From: Candidatus Rokuibacteriota bacterium
Lineage (GTDB): Bacteria > Methylomirabilota > Methylomirabilia > Rokubacteriales > CSP1-6
Assembly: GCA_003220225.1 (NCBI GenBank)
Contig: QHRU01000036.1
Location: 146,982 to 210,981, forward strand
Direction of reading: 5' to 3'
DNA length: 64,000 bases
Made by a program: the position numbers and the translations under genes. Shown here piece by piece: positions 17,335-26,026 of the stretch (positions are counted from its first letter, which is position 1; each line of letters starts with the position of its first letter). The notes under the pieces are model-generated. The model searched no databases, was not told the DNA's origin, and saw only the letters and a program-made list of their open reading frames with translations.

Positions 17335-18207
17335 TCAGCCGCCCGCGCGCTCGATCAGCTTCTTCGCGCGGGTCAGGTGTGGGGCGTCCACCATCTGCCC
17401 CATGAAGCGGAACGCGTAGGCCCCGCGTGCCGCGTGCTCGGCGAAGGCGGCCACCAGCTCGCGCGCTTCGGCCACGGCCTCCTTCGAGGGCGTGAACACC
17501 TCGTTGATGACTGCGATCTGGCTCGGGTGGATGGAGATCTTGCCGGAAAATCCCATGGCCACGCCGTCCTCGCACTCGCGGCGCAGGCCGTCGAGGTCGG
17601 CGATGTCCGTGTAGACGGTGTCGAGCGCGTCGACGCCGGCGGCCGAGGCGGCGATCGCGCACATCGTGCGCGCGTAGCGCGGGATGTCGAGGTACTTCCC
17701 GTGCTCGTCGCGCACGCGCGGCAGCCCCATGGCCGCCCCCAGGTCCTCGATGCCCCACGAGATCGTCACGACGCGCGGGCTCGCCACGGAGACCTCGCGG
17801 ATGTTCAGCAGGCCCTCCGGCGTCTCGGTCGCGATGAGCACCAGCCGCGTGCGGCCGTGGGGGATCCCGTGGCGGTGCTCGAGGCCGTCGAGGACCTGCG
17901 CGATCTCCCGCACGTCCCCCGCGTGGCGGGGCTTCGGCACCACGTAGCCCGTCGGCCGCCCCGCGATCGTCTCTGCGAGATCGTCGCGGCCCAGTCCGGT
18001 GGCGATGGGGTTCATCCGCACCCAGCGCTCACGGCCGCCGAAGTCGCGCCCGAGCCACTCGCGCACGATCGACCGCGTGGCCGCCTTGCGCTCGGGCGGC
18101 ACCGCGTCCTCGAGGTCGAGAATGAGGCCGTCGGCGGGCAGCGTGAGCGCCTTCTCGAGCATCCGCGCCTGGCCGCCGGGAACGAAGTGGAGCGAGCGGC
18201 GCGCCAT
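17335..18207 (-). CDS. HpcH/HpaI aldolase/citrate lyase family protein (CitE-like CoA-ester lyase)
   Basis: 290 aa TIM-barrel enzyme. LHFVPGGQARMLEKAL, DGLILDLEDAVPPERKAATR and the loop ETPEGLLNI with VTISWGIEDLGAAMG match the citE/Mcl family, including the acidic Mg-binding residues. GFSGKISIHPSQIAVINEVF is the family's C-terminal mark. The second ATG (18207) is chosen because GGAGG precedes it; an upstream ATG at 18225 lacks this. With a MaoC gene 48 bp upstream, the pair resembles a hydratase plus malyl- or citramalyl-CoA-type lyase module. Confidence 0.9.
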   Translation of the reverse strand: MARRSLHFVPGGQARMLEKALTLPADGLILDLEDAVPPERKAATRSIVREWLGRDFGGRERWVRMNPIATGLGRDDLAETIAGRPTGYVVPKPRHAGDVREIAQVLDGLEHRHGIPHGRTRLVLIATETPEGLLNIREVSVASPRVVTISWGIEDLGAAMGLPRVRDEHGKYLDIPRYARTMCAIAASAAGVDALDTVYTDIADLDGLRRECEDGVAMGFSGKISIHPSQIAVINEVFTPSKEAVAEARELVAAFAEHAARGAYAFRFMGQMVDAPHLTRAKKLIERAGG

Positions 18208-18255
18208 CAGGGACCTCCGAACCATTTCACCGCTCGCCTCGCCGGAGGCACCGGC

Positions 18256-18714
18256 TCAGCTCGCGCTGCCACGTTTACGCATCATTGCGTTGCGGCGGGC
18301 GCGCATCACCAGCTCGCCGTGCTGGTTCTTCGCGCGGTGCTCGAAGGTGACGATGCCCCACTGCGGCCGCGACTTCGACTCGCGCTTGTCCACGATCTCG
18401 GTCTCCGCGTAAATCGTGTCGCCGTGGAACACCGGTTTCGGGAACTCCACCTTGTCGAACCCGAGGTTGCCGACGGTGGTGCCGAGCGTGGTCTCGCCGA
18501 CGGAGAGCCCGACGGCGATGCCGAGGGTGAGCAGGCTGTTGACGAGCGGCTTGCCGAACTCCGCCTTGCCCGCCGCGTGGAAGTCGAGATGCAGCGGCTG
18601 CGGGTTCATCGTCATGCAGGTGAAGAAGACGTTGTCGGCCTCGGTGATGGTGCGACCGGGCTGATGCGTCAGCACGGTGCCGACCTGGAGCTCCTCGAAA
18701 AACTTCCCCGCCAT
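18256..18714 (-). CDS. MaoC family dehydratase
   Basis: 152 aa single hot-dog protein. The hydratase motif is present as [23 protein letters not shown]: Asn, Pro and His in the expected order, with the catalytic pair partly altered. [12 protein letters not shown] and [14 protein letters not shown] also match mesaconyl-CoA hydratase-like MaoC proteins. GGAGGAGG lies before the ATG at 18714. As first gene of the operon and neighbour of a CitE-like lyase, it probably hydrates a branched enoyl-CoA that the lyase then splits. The start faces the divergent zinc-ribbon membrane gene 45 bp away. Confidence 0.9.
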   Translation of the reverse strand: MAGKFFEELQVGTVLTHQPGRTITEADNVFFTCMTMNPQPLHLDFHAAGKAEFGKPLVNSLLTLGIAVGLSVGETTLGTTVGNLGFDKVEFPKPVFHGDTIYAETEIVDKRESKSRPQWGIVTFEHRAKNQHGELVMRARRNAMMRKRGSAS

Positions 18715-18759
18715 GCGCGCCTCCTCCGCGGTGGGCGGATGGTAACATTCCAGGCGGCG

Positions 18760-19362
18760 ATGAGCGACGCCACGCCCCCGCCCGCGCAGCCGAGCACGGC
18801 CACGTGCGCCCGCTGTGAGAAGACGCTGACCGAGGGCGATCGCGTGCTCGCGGCCGACCGCGCCTTCTGCCGCTCCTGCTACGAGGTCCTCAAGTTCGAG
18901 CTGCAGCAGGCGGTCGCGCGGATGTCGCAGGACATCAACTATCCGCTGGCGACGCTCGGGGCCGTGCTGGGCGGCGCCGTCGGCGCCCTCGCGTGGTGGG
19001 GCTTCACCGTGCTGACGGAGATCGGCTTCGGGCTCGTGGCCGTGGTCATCGGGTTCCTCGCGGGGCACGGCGCCGTCCGCTTCGCGGGCGGCAAGCGCAG
19101 CGCGGGCTTGCAGGCGATCGCGGTCACGGCCGGCGCGCTCTCGTTCCTCGTCGCCGCCTACCTCGTCAACATGACGTTCATCAACCAGGCGCTCCAGCAG
19201 CGCGGCGAGACCTGGCGCATCCCGTTCCCGCCCCACAGCGTGGACATGTTCTACCGCGTCCTCGCCGTGAACTTCGGGCTCATGAAGCTCGTGTTCCTCG
19301 CCATCGTGGTGTACGAGGCGTGGGTGATCCCGCGGCCGCCCAAGCTCGACCTGGCCGCGTGA
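18760..19362 (+). CDS. zinc-ribbon membrane protein
   Basis: 200 aa. The N-terminal 45 residues form a zinc ribbon (CARCEKTL, then CRSCYEVL). Three or four membrane helices follow (about 72-92, 96-112, 120-142 and 165-190). Such ribbon-plus-membrane proteins are widespread and mostly uncharacterised. The TGA stop overlaps the GTG start of the downstream site-2 protease gene (GTGA), suggesting that the two are made together and may work together at the membrane. Confidence 0.75.
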   Translation: MSDATPPPAQPSTATCARCEKTLTEGDRVLAADRAFCRSCYEVLKFELQQAVARMSQDINYPLATLGAVLGGAVGALAWWGFTVLTEIGFGLVAVVIGFLAGHGAVRFAGGKRSAGLQAIAVTAGALSFLVAAYLVNMTFINQALQQRGETWRIPFPPHSVDMFYRVLAVNFGLMKLVFLAIVVYEAWVIPRPPKLDLAA

Positions 19363-20186
19363 CGGACGACCCCGAGCGCCGCGCGCGCGAGGTCGACAAC
19401 CTCCGCGCCGTCTACCAGAGCCTGCAGCCCGGCGCCCGGCCGTCCGAGCCCCGCTCGCGCGTGGGCCGCGGCGTCGCCGCCGGCGCCGTGGGCGGCGGCC
19501 TCCTCTTCGTCCTCGGCAAGGCCAAGCTCCTCGGCCTGTTGGCGGGCGTCTTCAAATTCAAGACGCTCGCGACGATGCTGCTGTCGATCGGCGCCTACGC
19601 GATCGAGTGGGGCTGGGCCTTCGCCGCCGGCTTCGTGCTGCTGATCTTCGTCCACGAGATGGGCCACGCGGTGGCGCTGCGGCGCGAGGGCATTCCCGCC
19701 GGCGCGCCGGTGTTCATCCCGTTCGTCGGCGCGTTCGTCGCGATGCAGGGTCAGCCGCGCGACGCGGGCGTGGAGGCGCGGGTGGCGATGGCGGGCCCCG
19801 TCACGGGCTCGCTGGCCGCGTGGCTCGTGCTCGGCGCCGGCCTGGCGTGGCCGCAGCCCCTGCTGGTCGCGCTCGGCCACGCCGCCGTGCTGCTGAACCT
19901 CTTCAACCTGGTGCCGGTGCCGCCGCTGGACGGCGGCCGCATCGCCGGCGCCTTCACGCGCACCTCCTGGGTGATCGGGTACGCGGTGGGCGCCGTCGCG
20001 CTCCTGCTCACCCGCTCGCCGCTCCTGCTGATCGTGTTGATCGTCGGGCTCTTCACGCTCGTGCGGCGCTGGCGCGACCCCGTACCGGGTTACGACGCGC
20101 TGCCGCCGCGGCAGCGCGCGACGATCGCGCTCGCCTACGTCGCGCTCGTCGTCGCGCTGCTCGTCACGCTGCCGCTGCACGATTGA
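19359..20186 (+). CDS. site-2 protease family intramembrane metalloprotease
   Basis: 275 aa. The zinc-binding HExxH lies in a membrane helix: [17 protein letters not shown], with His99, Glu100 and His103. The third ligand region [13 protein letters not shown] is the standard LDG motif. There are about six hydrophobic segments. No PDZ domain is present, so it belongs to the short S2P group. These proteases cut single-pass membrane regulators or leftover signal peptides. It overlaps the zinc-ribbon gene by 4 nt. A GC hairpin follows the stop. Confidence 0.92.
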   Translation: MTDDPERRAREVDNLRAVYQSLQPGARPSEPRSRVGRGVAAGAVGGGLLFVLGKAKLLGLLAGVFKFKTLATMLLSIGAYAIEWGWAFAAGFVLLIFVHEMGHAVALRREGIPAGAPVFIPFVGAFVAMQGQPRDAGVEARVAMAGPVTGSLAAWLVLGAGLAWPQPLLVALGHAAVLLNLFNLVPVPPLDGGRIAGAFTRTSWVIGYAVGAVALLLTRSPLLLIVLIVGLFTLVRRWRDPVPGYDALPPRQRATIALAYVALVVALLVTLPLHD

Positions 20187-20190
20187 ACTT

Positions 20191-20213
20191 GGGGGGCCCC
20201 GACCTGGCCCCCC
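20191..20213 (+). repeat. short palindrome (GGGGGGCC hairpin) after the S2P gene
   Basis: An 8-bp arm at 20191-20198 pairs with 20206-20213 around a 7-nt loop, four bases past the protease stop. The same 24-nt sequence with one change recurs at 35919-35942. No U-tract follows, so it would be a weak terminator or an mRNA-end stabiliser. Confidence 0.6.
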
Positions 20214-20220
20214 ATGGTAT

Positions 20221-21120
20221 ATGATCCGCGCCCGACCCCTCATGTCCGGCCTCATCGTCCCGCCCGCCGTCCCCGTCCTCGCGCTGGCGAGCGCGCTCAT
20301 GTCCGCCGCCTCGACCGTGCTCATCTCTCGCGGCCTGCGGCGCTACGGACCGTACACGGGGGCCTGGATCAACCTCGCCGTCGGCACCGCGTGCGTCTGG
20401 ATCGCCGTACTCCTCGCGGGCGGCGTCGGACGTCCGACGCTGGCGGGCGTGGCGTACTTCGCGCTCGCCGGCCTCATCGGCACCGTCGGCGGCCGGCTCC
20501 TTCGGTTCATGAGCATCGAGACGGTCGGCGCCTCGATCAGCGCCGCCCTCATCAACCTGAACCCCCTCGTGTCGTCGGGCCTGGCCATCCTGCTCCTCGG
20601 CGAGCGCGTCACGCTGCCCGTGGCGTTCGGCACGCTCGTCATCGTCGCCGGGACGACGCTGCTCTCCGTCGGCGGTCGCCGCGCCGGCGTGCGCCCGATC
20701 CATCTCGTCCTGCCGTTGACGTCGGCGACGTGCTTCGGCGTGGTGGCCGTGCTGCGCAAGATCGGGCTGAGCGGCATGGCGCCGATCCCGGGCTTCGCCG
20801 TCAACGTCACCGCGGCCCTCGTCGCGTACACCGCGTTCCTCGTCGCCTCGCGCCAGAGCGCGCTCATGGTCTGCCGCGGCCGCAGCCTCGTCTACTTCGC
20901 GGCCGCGGGGGTGGCGGAGAACGTCGGGGTCTGCCTCGTGGTGCTGGCGCTCAGCGTCGGCACCGTGAGCGTGGTGGCGCCGCTCGCGAGCGTGTCGCCG
21001 ATCTTCGTCCTCGTGCTGTCCTTCTTCTTCCTGCGCGGCATCGAGATGCTGAACCGGCGGATCGTCGTGGGCACCCTGCTGATCGTGAGCGGCGTCTACC
21101 TGCTCACCGCGCTGCGCTGA
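20221..21120 (+). CDS. EamA/DMT family transporter
   Basis: 299 aa with ten predicted hydrophobic helices in two repeated EamA halves. Each half ends with the usual pattern: INLNPLVSSGLAILLLGERVT in the first and VAPLASVSPIFVLVLSFFFLRG in the second. DMT proteins export or import metabolites such as amino acids. Translation could start at 20221 or at the second ATG, 20242; both leave all helices intact. It is preceded by the GC hairpin and ends close to a convergent secreted-protein gene. Confidence 0.88.
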   Translation: MIRARPLMSGLIVPPAVPVLALASALMSAASTVLISRGLRRYGPYTGAWINLAVGTACVWIAVLLAGGVGRPTLAGVAYFALAGLIGTVGGRLLRFMSIETVGASISAALINLNPLVSSGLAILLLGERVTLPVAFGTLVIVAGTTLLSVGGRRAGVRPIHLVLPLTSATCFGVVAVLRKIGLSGMAPIPGFAVNVTAALVAYTAFLVASRQSALMVCRGRSLVYFAAAGVAENVGVCLVVLALSVGTVSVVAPLASVSPIFVLVLSFFFLRGIEMLNRRIVVGTLLIVSGVYLLTALR

Positions 21121-21125
21121 GCGCG

Positions 21126-21761
21126 CTACGGATGGACGGTGGCGGAGAACGGGCCGCCGATCGGCTCGGCGCACCGCGCGCGGCCCGCCGTATAGGCGAC
21201 GGCGCCGGTGACGAGCGTGAAGACGAAGCTGCCACCGAGGCGCTCGAACGCGTACACCCGGTGCTGCGTCGGCGGATCGACGAACCCCCTCGGCGCGCAT
21301 CGCCACCAGCGCGACGACACCGAGCGCGGGATGTCGGCGATGCGCTTCGAGTCGTAGAGGTCCTCGAGCCGCCACGCTCGCACGAGCCGCCCCGATGGAT
21401 CGTAGATCGCGACGACGGCGCCGTAGCCGGCGTTGTGCCAGTTGTCGAACGTGATCAGGTGGCCCGTGTTGCTGACGAGCGCCTCGACGGGCGCCACCGG
21501 GTTCGCGAGGGCAACATCGGCGACGAGCCGGTACGAGCGATCGCGCTGCCGGACGTCGAACTCGCCGCGCGCGGGCCCTCCGTTCGGGGCGCCGGCGAAG
21601 CCGACGGTCTCGCCGACCGACGTGCCGGGCACCAGGCGCACGAAGCGCCCGCCGTCCTCGGAGAACACGCTGACGGTCCGCGGTCCCGGCCAGTCGTCGG
21701 CGAACACCGCCGTGGCGCCGAGCGCGAGCGTGACGACGAGGGCGGCCGGCCGGTGGCGCAC
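21126..21761 (-). CDS. secreted protein of unknown function
   Basis: 211 aa from a GTG. A signal peptide (ALVVTLALGATAVFA|DD) is clear. The mature part is beta-rich, with VSNTGHLITFDNWHNAGYG and VVAIYDPSGRLVRAWRLEDL, reminiscent of one or two blades of a beta-propeller. It contains three Cys residues in its last third. It lies five bases after another secreted protein gene, so the two are probably co-expressed. No named family recognised. Confidence 0.7.
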   Translation of the reverse strand: MRHRPAALVVTLALGATAVFADDWPGPRTVSVFSEDGGRFVRLVPGTSVGETVGFAGAPNGGPARGEFDVRQRDRSYRLVADVALANPVAPVEALVSNTGHLITFDNWHNAGYGAVVAIYDPSGRLVRAWRLEDLYDSKRIADIPRSVSSRWWRCAPRGFVDPPTQHRVYAFERLGGSFVFTLVTGAVAYTAGRARCAEPIGGPFSATVHP

Positions 21762-21766
21762 CGGTG

Positions 21767-22432
21767 TCAGCGACCCGGCTCGATGAGCCGGTCGACGACG
21801 TCCTTCGCCGTGGTCAGATCGACGCCGGCCTCGCGCTCGTAGTGCCGGATGGCGGCGATCTTCTGCCCCTGCTTGACGAGGTCGAGGACCTGTTGCTCGA
21901 GCGCGGGCGGCATGCCGGTGATGAGCGTCTGCACCCGCTGGGCCTGCGCGGCGGCGACCCGCGGCGCGGCGGCGCGAGCCGCGTCGATCTGCGCCCGTGT
22001 TCCGGGCTTCGGGCAGAACGCGGTGACGTACCATCGCCCTGCGTCGCGTACGGTCTGCACGATCAGCGTCGTGCTCGCGTTCGGCCGTGCCTCGTAGGTG
22101 ATGTGGAGCAGGTGGCTCGGCCGCACAGGGTAACCGACCCGGTCGGAGAACATCGGCGGCCCGGCGGGCGCCTCCTCCATTCGCCACGTGAACGTCGGCG
22201 GTACGGGCCCCTTGGCGCCCAGCCGCGGATCGAAGAACGACATCGCCGCCTCGTACTCGCTCGGGCAGACCAGCGACGTCGGATGCAAGAGCGCCGCCGC
22301 GCGCGCGGTCTCCGGCGTGTTGATCGCGTCGACCACGCGCTTCACGAATCCGGCCTCCGCGGCGTCGTGGGTGGACGCGGCCGCGACGCGCGAAGCGAGA
22401 AGCACCAGCACGAGCGCGACGAATCTGCTCAT
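21767..22432 (-). CDS. secreted protein with an L7/L12 C-terminal-like domain
   Basis: 221 aa. The signal peptide is FVALVLVLLASRVAAA. The middle (residues 20-165) is unassigned, with GRWYVTAFCPKPG resembling a nuclear-transport-factor-like or lumazine-type beta element. The last ~45 residues, LVKQGQKIAAIRHY.REAGVDLTTAKDVVD, match the helix-turn-helix of the ribosomal L7/L12 C-terminal domain, which also occurs as a stand-alone module in non-ribosomal proteins. It is first in a two-gene unit with another secreted protein. Confidence 0.75.
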   Translation of the reverse strand: MSRFVALVLVLLASRVAAASTHDAAEAGFVKRVVDAINTPETARAAALLHPTSLVCPSEYEAAMSFFDPRLGAKGPVPPTFTWRMEEAPAGPPMFSDRVGYPVRPSHLLHITYEARPNASTTLIVQTVRDAGRWYVTAFCPKPGTRAQIDAARAAAPRVAAAQAQRVQTLITGMPPALEQQVLDLVKQGQKIAAIRHYEREAGVDLTTAKDVVDRLIEPGR

Positions 22433-22533
22433 ACGAGCAGCCTAGCATTTCCGGCGCGGCGCGCGGCGACACGGCGACGGCACGCGCGCGAGCGCCCACA
22501 CCGCGAGCTCCACGAGACTCGGCGCCGGCCCCG

Positions 22534-23028
22534 TCACCCGCGCAGGGTCGCGCGGATCTGGGCGAGGTGATTCAGGTCGTGCTCGGCCCAGTGCTCGAGC
22601 ATCTGCCGCACGCGGATGCGGCCGTACTCGGGATGGCGCCCGGCGGCGGCGCGCTGGGCGGGCGACAGCCGCCGGACCTGCTCGAGGTTCGCCGCGCGCA
22701 GCGCCGTGTACGCGGCGAGCAGCGTCCGCGCGTCGGCGCGATGGTGGCGCAGACCGTCCGTCCACTTCTCCTGGTCCCAGGCGACGATCGCTCCGCCCGG
22801 CTCGGCGGCGAGCTTGCGGATACGGAAGGCCAGCGTGACCTCGGCGTCGAGCAGATGGCCGAGGACCTGGATGGCCGACCATTCGTCAGGACCAGGGCGG
22901 CGCGTCAGGCGCAGCCGCGAGGCCCGGCCCAGCGCGCGGCGGATGGCGCGCGGCGCCGCCGCCAGCGCGGTCAGCGTGTTGCGACGACCGAGGCGATGGT
23001 GCAACGTGCGGCACATCGGGCAGGCCAT
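22534..23028 (-). CDS. DinB family protein
   Basis: 164 aa. It has a short N-terminal CxxC (MACPMC) and then a DinB/YfiT four-helix bundle: WSAIQVLGHLLDAEV with the first metal His, and the closing EHWAEHDLNHLAQI with two more. The His triad for a divalent metal is complete. DinB-like proteins are metal-dependent transferases or hydrolases, often thiol-linked; the substrate is unknown. GAGGAGGA precedes the ATG. It is divergent from the L-2-hydroxyglutarate oxidase gene (42 bp). Confidence 0.85.
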   Translation of the reverse strand: MACPMCRTLHHRLGRRNTLTALAAAPRAIRRALGRASRLRLTRRPGPDEWSAIQVLGHLLDAEVTLAFRIRKLAAEPGGAIVAWDQEKWTDGLRHHRADARTLLAAYTALRAANLEQVRRLSPAQRAAAGRHPEYGRIRVRQMLEHWAEHDLNHLAQIRATLRG

Positions 23029-23070
23029 CTCGGGGTCCTCCTCCTCGTTGATGACATACAATATTGTCCT

Positions 23071-24282
23071 GTGACGTACGACATCGCGATCATCGGCGGC
23101 GGGATCGTGGGACTGGCGACGGCCCGCGCGATCCTCGACCGCGCGCCCCGCGCGTGCCTCGTCGTGCTCGAGAAAGAGATCGACATCGCGCACCACCAGA
23201 CCGGTCACAACAGCGGGGTCATCCACTCCGGCATCTACTACAAGCCCGGCTCCTACAAGGCGCGACTCTGCGTCGAGGGCGCACGCCTGATGAAGGCGTA
23301 CTGCGAGAAGAACGAGATCGAGGTCGAGACGTGTGGCAAGGTGATCGTCGCCACCTCGCGGGAGGAGCTGCCGCGGCTCACGGCGCTCTACGAGCGCGGC
23401 GTCGCCAACGGCGTGCCCGGCGTGGCCATGATCGACGCCGGACGGCTCAAGGAGATCGAGCCGCACGCGAGCGCGGTGGCGGGAATCCACTCGCCGCAGA
23501 CCGCGATCGTGGACTACCGCCGCGTCGCCGAGACGCTCGCCCGCGAGCTGGTGGCGTCCGGCGTGACCATCGAGCGCAACTTCCGCGTGACGTCGATCGC
23601 GCGGCTGCGCGGCACGCTGCGCCTGGCCACCGACGACGACCACGCCGTCACCGCCGCGCACCTCGTGAACTGCGCGGGGCTGCAGTCCGACGTGGTCGCG
23701 CGCCTGGCCGAGGCCCCGATCGACGTGCAGATCGTGCCCTTCCGCGGCGAGTACTACATGCTGCGCCCGGAGCGGCAGTATCTGGTCAACGGCCTGATCT
23801 ACCCGGTGCCTGACCCGGAATTCCCGTTCCTCGGCGTGCACTTCACGCGGACGGTCCACGGCGACGTCGAGGCCGGCCCCAACGCCGTGCTCGCATTCGC
23901 GCGCGAGGGCTACACGTGGCGCCGCGTGAAACCGGGCGAGCTGCTCGACACGCTCCGCTTCCCCGGCTTCCGCGCCATGGCGAAGAAATACTGGAAGACC
24001 GGCGCCTACGAGATCTACCGCTCGCTCTCCAAGCGCGCGTTCGTGAAAGCGCTCCAGCGCCTCGTGCCCGCGCTGCGTCCCGAGGACATCCGCCCCGGCG
24101 GCGCCGGCGTACGGGCGCAGGCGGTGACGGCGGAGGGCACGCTCGTGGATGATTTCCGGATCGTGCAGACCGCCGACGCCGTCCACGTCCTCAACGCGCC
24201 CTCGCCGGCGGCGACCGCGTCGCTCGCGATCGGCCGTCACATCGCGACGATCGCGGCTCAGACGTTCGGGCTCTCCGCCTGA
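23071..24282 (+). CDS. lhgO: L-2-hydroxyglutarate oxidase-like FAD enzyme
   Basis: 403 aa. The FAD Rossmann motif IAIIGGGIVGLATARAIL is at the N terminus. HNSGVIHSGIYYKPGS, the signature of LhgO/L2HGDH, is at about residues 48-63. The product-side motifs FRGEYYMLRPE and PVPDPEFPFLGVHFTR are also present. It oxidises L-2-hydroxyglutarate to 2-oxoglutarate with electrons to oxygen or quinone; such enzymes clean up or use this by-product. GTG start. The downstream gene has its own promoter. Confidence 0.93.
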   Translation: MTYDIAIIGGGIVGLATARAILDRAPRACLVVLEKEIDIAHHQTGHNSGVIHSGIYYKPGSYKARLCVEGARLMKAYCEKNEIEVETCGKVIVATSREELPRLTALYERGVANGVPGVAMIDAGRLKEIEPHASAVAGIHSPQTAIVDYRRVAETLARELVASGVTIERNFRVTSIARLRGTLRLATDDDHAVTAAHLVNCAGLQSDVVARLAEAPIDVQIVPFRGEYYMLRPERQYLVNGLIYPVPDPEFPFLGVHFTRTVHGDVEAGPNAVLAFAREGYTWRRVKPGELLDTLRFPGFRAMAKKYWKTGAYEIYRSLSKRAFVKALQRLVPALRPEDIRPGGAGVRAQAVTAEGTLVDDFRIVQTADAVHVLNAPSPAATASLAIGRHIATIAAQTFGLSA

Positions 24283-24322
24283 GCCGCGACAAAAGGTCCG
24301 TCCAAGGCGAAAAACGCCTCTA

Positions 24323-24352
24323 TTGACAGGGGTTTGGCCGATCAGGTAGAGT
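24323..24352 (+). promoter_or_regulatory. sigma-70-type promoter giving a near-leaderless mRNA
   Basis: TTGACA at 24323-24328 is a perfect -35 hexamer. TAGAGT at 24347-24352 is a fair -10 after an 18-bp spacer. Transcription would begin about 24359-24362, and the DGQHR gene's ATG is at 24362 with no Shine-Dalgarno sequence, so a leaderless message is expected. Confidence 0.6.
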
Positions 24353-24361
24353 GGCGCGGCC

Positions 24362-25504
24362 ATGATCACCGTGCCCGCGCGTCGCGTCAAACAATTCGGA
24401 GTCGAGTTCTACCAGGCCGGCCTCTCCGCGAAGGACATCGATCGCCTCGTGAAGTTCGAGGTGCTCGGCTATTCGGGCGTCGAGGCGAACGAGGAGGCGA
24501 AGGCCAAGGCGCGCAAGAGCGCCGCGGCGCGCTCCCGCGTCAACTGGGACATGCTCGAGAAGCGCATCAGCGAGAGCGAGAACGCCTACCAGCGGCCGAT
24601 CATCCGCCGCAAGATCGACGAGCTGGCCGCGTACTATCGCGAGTGCAAGGACGCGGCGACGCTGCCCGCGATTCCCGGCGCCGTCATCATCACCTCGGAG
24701 AAGCGTTTCACGTTCACGCCGATCGCCGGGCACCACGATCTCGGGCTGCTGCAGATCCCCGAGGAGCACGGCGTGCTGCGCGTGCTCGACGGCCAGCACC
24801 GGCTCCTCGCGTTGCACTCGCTCAGCCAGACGGGCGACGCGATGGGCATCGAGGTGCCCGCGGTGCTCTTCGACTCGCTCGACGCGCGGCAGATCGTCGA
24901 GCTGTTCGTCACCATCAACGCCAAGCACACGCGGCTGAACCCGTCGCACATCATCAGCCTGGCCGGGCGCAAGCTCTACCCGGACCCGAACCAGGCGCTC
25001 GCGCACGACATCATCCGGTCGCTCAACGAGGACGACACCTCGCCGCTGCACGGCGAGATCAAGATGCTGGGCACCGGCCGCGGGCGCGTGAGCCAGGCGC
25101 CGCTGGCGGAGGAGATCGTGGACCTGCTCGAGACGGTGGAGAAGCTGGGCGGCGGCGCGCGCATCCAGGAGCTGCGCCAGCACGCCAAGCGCTTCTTCCT
25201 CAACTACATCAAGGCGCTGTCCACGACCTTCCCTTCCGCGTGGGCCGGCCGCAAGTACTCGATCAAGACGGGCGCCGCGTTGCGCGCGTTCATCCGCGCC
25301 GCCCCCGACGTGATGGCGCGCGCCAAGGAGCTCAAGCGCGAGCCCTTCGACCTCACCGGCATCCGCGAGGCCATCAAGCCGTGGGGCGAGCGGCTGCGCG
25401 ACCGGCGGTTCGAGACCGAGGGCGAGTGGAAGCTGAAGCTCGCGGGCGGCACGCGCGGCACGGTGGAAGTCCTCACGCGCGAGCTGCGGGACGCCCTGCG
25501 CTAG
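24362..25504 (+). CDS. DGQHR domain protein (DndB-like)
   Basis: 380 aa. The defining motif LDGQHRLLAL is at residues 142-151, followed by VELFVTINAKHTRLNPSHI, as in DGQHR/DndB-type proteins. The family includes DndB, the regulator of DNA phosphorothioation, and many orphan members in defence islands whose roles are not known. No dnd, restriction or toxin genes lie nearby: the neighbours are lhgO and greA. It has its own strong promoter. It could be a stand-alone DNA-binding regulator or a single-gene defence protein. Confidence 0.85.
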   Translation: MITVPARRVKQFGVEFYQAGLSAKDIDRLVKFEVLGYSGVEANEEAKAKARKSAAARSRVNWDMLEKRISESENAYQRPIIRRKIDELAAYYRECKDAATLPAIPGAVIITSEKRFTFTPIAGHHDLGLLQIPEEHGVLRVLDGQHRLLALHSLSQTGDAMGIEVPAVLFDSLDARQIVELFVTINAKHTRLNPSHIISLAGRKLYPDPNQALAHDIIRSLNEDDTSPLHGEIKMLGTGRGRVSQAPLAEEIVDLLETVEKLGGGARIQELRQHAKRFFLNYIKALSTTFPSAWAGRKYSIKTGAALRAFIRAAPDVMARAKELKREPFDLTGIREAIKPWGERLRDRRFETEGEWKLKLAGGTRGTVEVLTRELRDALR

Positions 25505-25523
25505 GCGCGCGGCGCCGCGCTCG

Positions 25524-26006
25524 TCATTCGGTCCAGCCGAAGTTCACCTCGAGGATCTCGAAGGTCTTCTTGCTGCCGGGCAGCTGCGCGGTGACGCTGT
25601 CGCCCACGCGCTTGCCGATCAGCGTGCGCGCGAGCGGCGAGTGGATCGAGATGCGGCCCTTCGCGGGGTCGGCCTCGTCGGAGCCGACGATCCAGTAGCG
25701 GACCTCCTTGCCCGCCTCGTCCTCGAGCCGCACGGTGGAGGCGAAGGTCACGCGGTCGCCGCCCTTCGGCGCCTCGATGACCTCGGCGCCGTTCACCTTG
25801 CCCTCCAGCTCGTTGATGCGCCCCTCGACGAACGACTGCTTCTCGCGCGCGGCGTGGTACTCGGCGTTCTCCGAGAGGTCGCCGTGCGCGCGCGCCTCGG
25901 CGATCGCCTTGATGATCGTCGGGCGCTCGACGCGCTTGAGGCGGTCGAGCTCGTCCCGCAGGCGCTCGAAGCCCGTCCGCGTCATCGGCGTGCGCTGCAT
26001 CGACAT
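25524..26006 (-). CDS. greA: transcription elongation factor GreA
   Basis: 160 aa, full length. The N-terminal coiled coil carries [22 protein letters not shown], whose acidic tip promotes transcript cleavage in backtracked RNA polymerase. The C-terminal FKBP-like part has [11 protein letters not shown] and [21 protein letters not shown] precedes the ATG at 26006. It is the last gene of an MFS-trmI-ppiD-greA run on the minus strand (20 bp after ppiD). Confidence 0.96.
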   Translation of the reverse strand: MSMQRTPMTRTGFERLRDELDRLKRVERPTIIKAIAEARAHGDLSENAEYHAAREKQSFVEGRINELEGKVNGAEVIEAPKGGDRVTFASTVRLEDEAGKEVRYWIVGSDEADPAKGRISIHSPLARTLIGKRVGDSVTAQLPGSKKTFEILEVNFGWTE

Positions 26007-26026
26007 GGCGTCACCTTAGCACGGCG

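Noticed and set aside
24304..24318. AGGCG/CGCCT hairpin as a terminator of lhgO
   Set aside because: The stem is only 5 bp and has no T-run; it is too weak to call.
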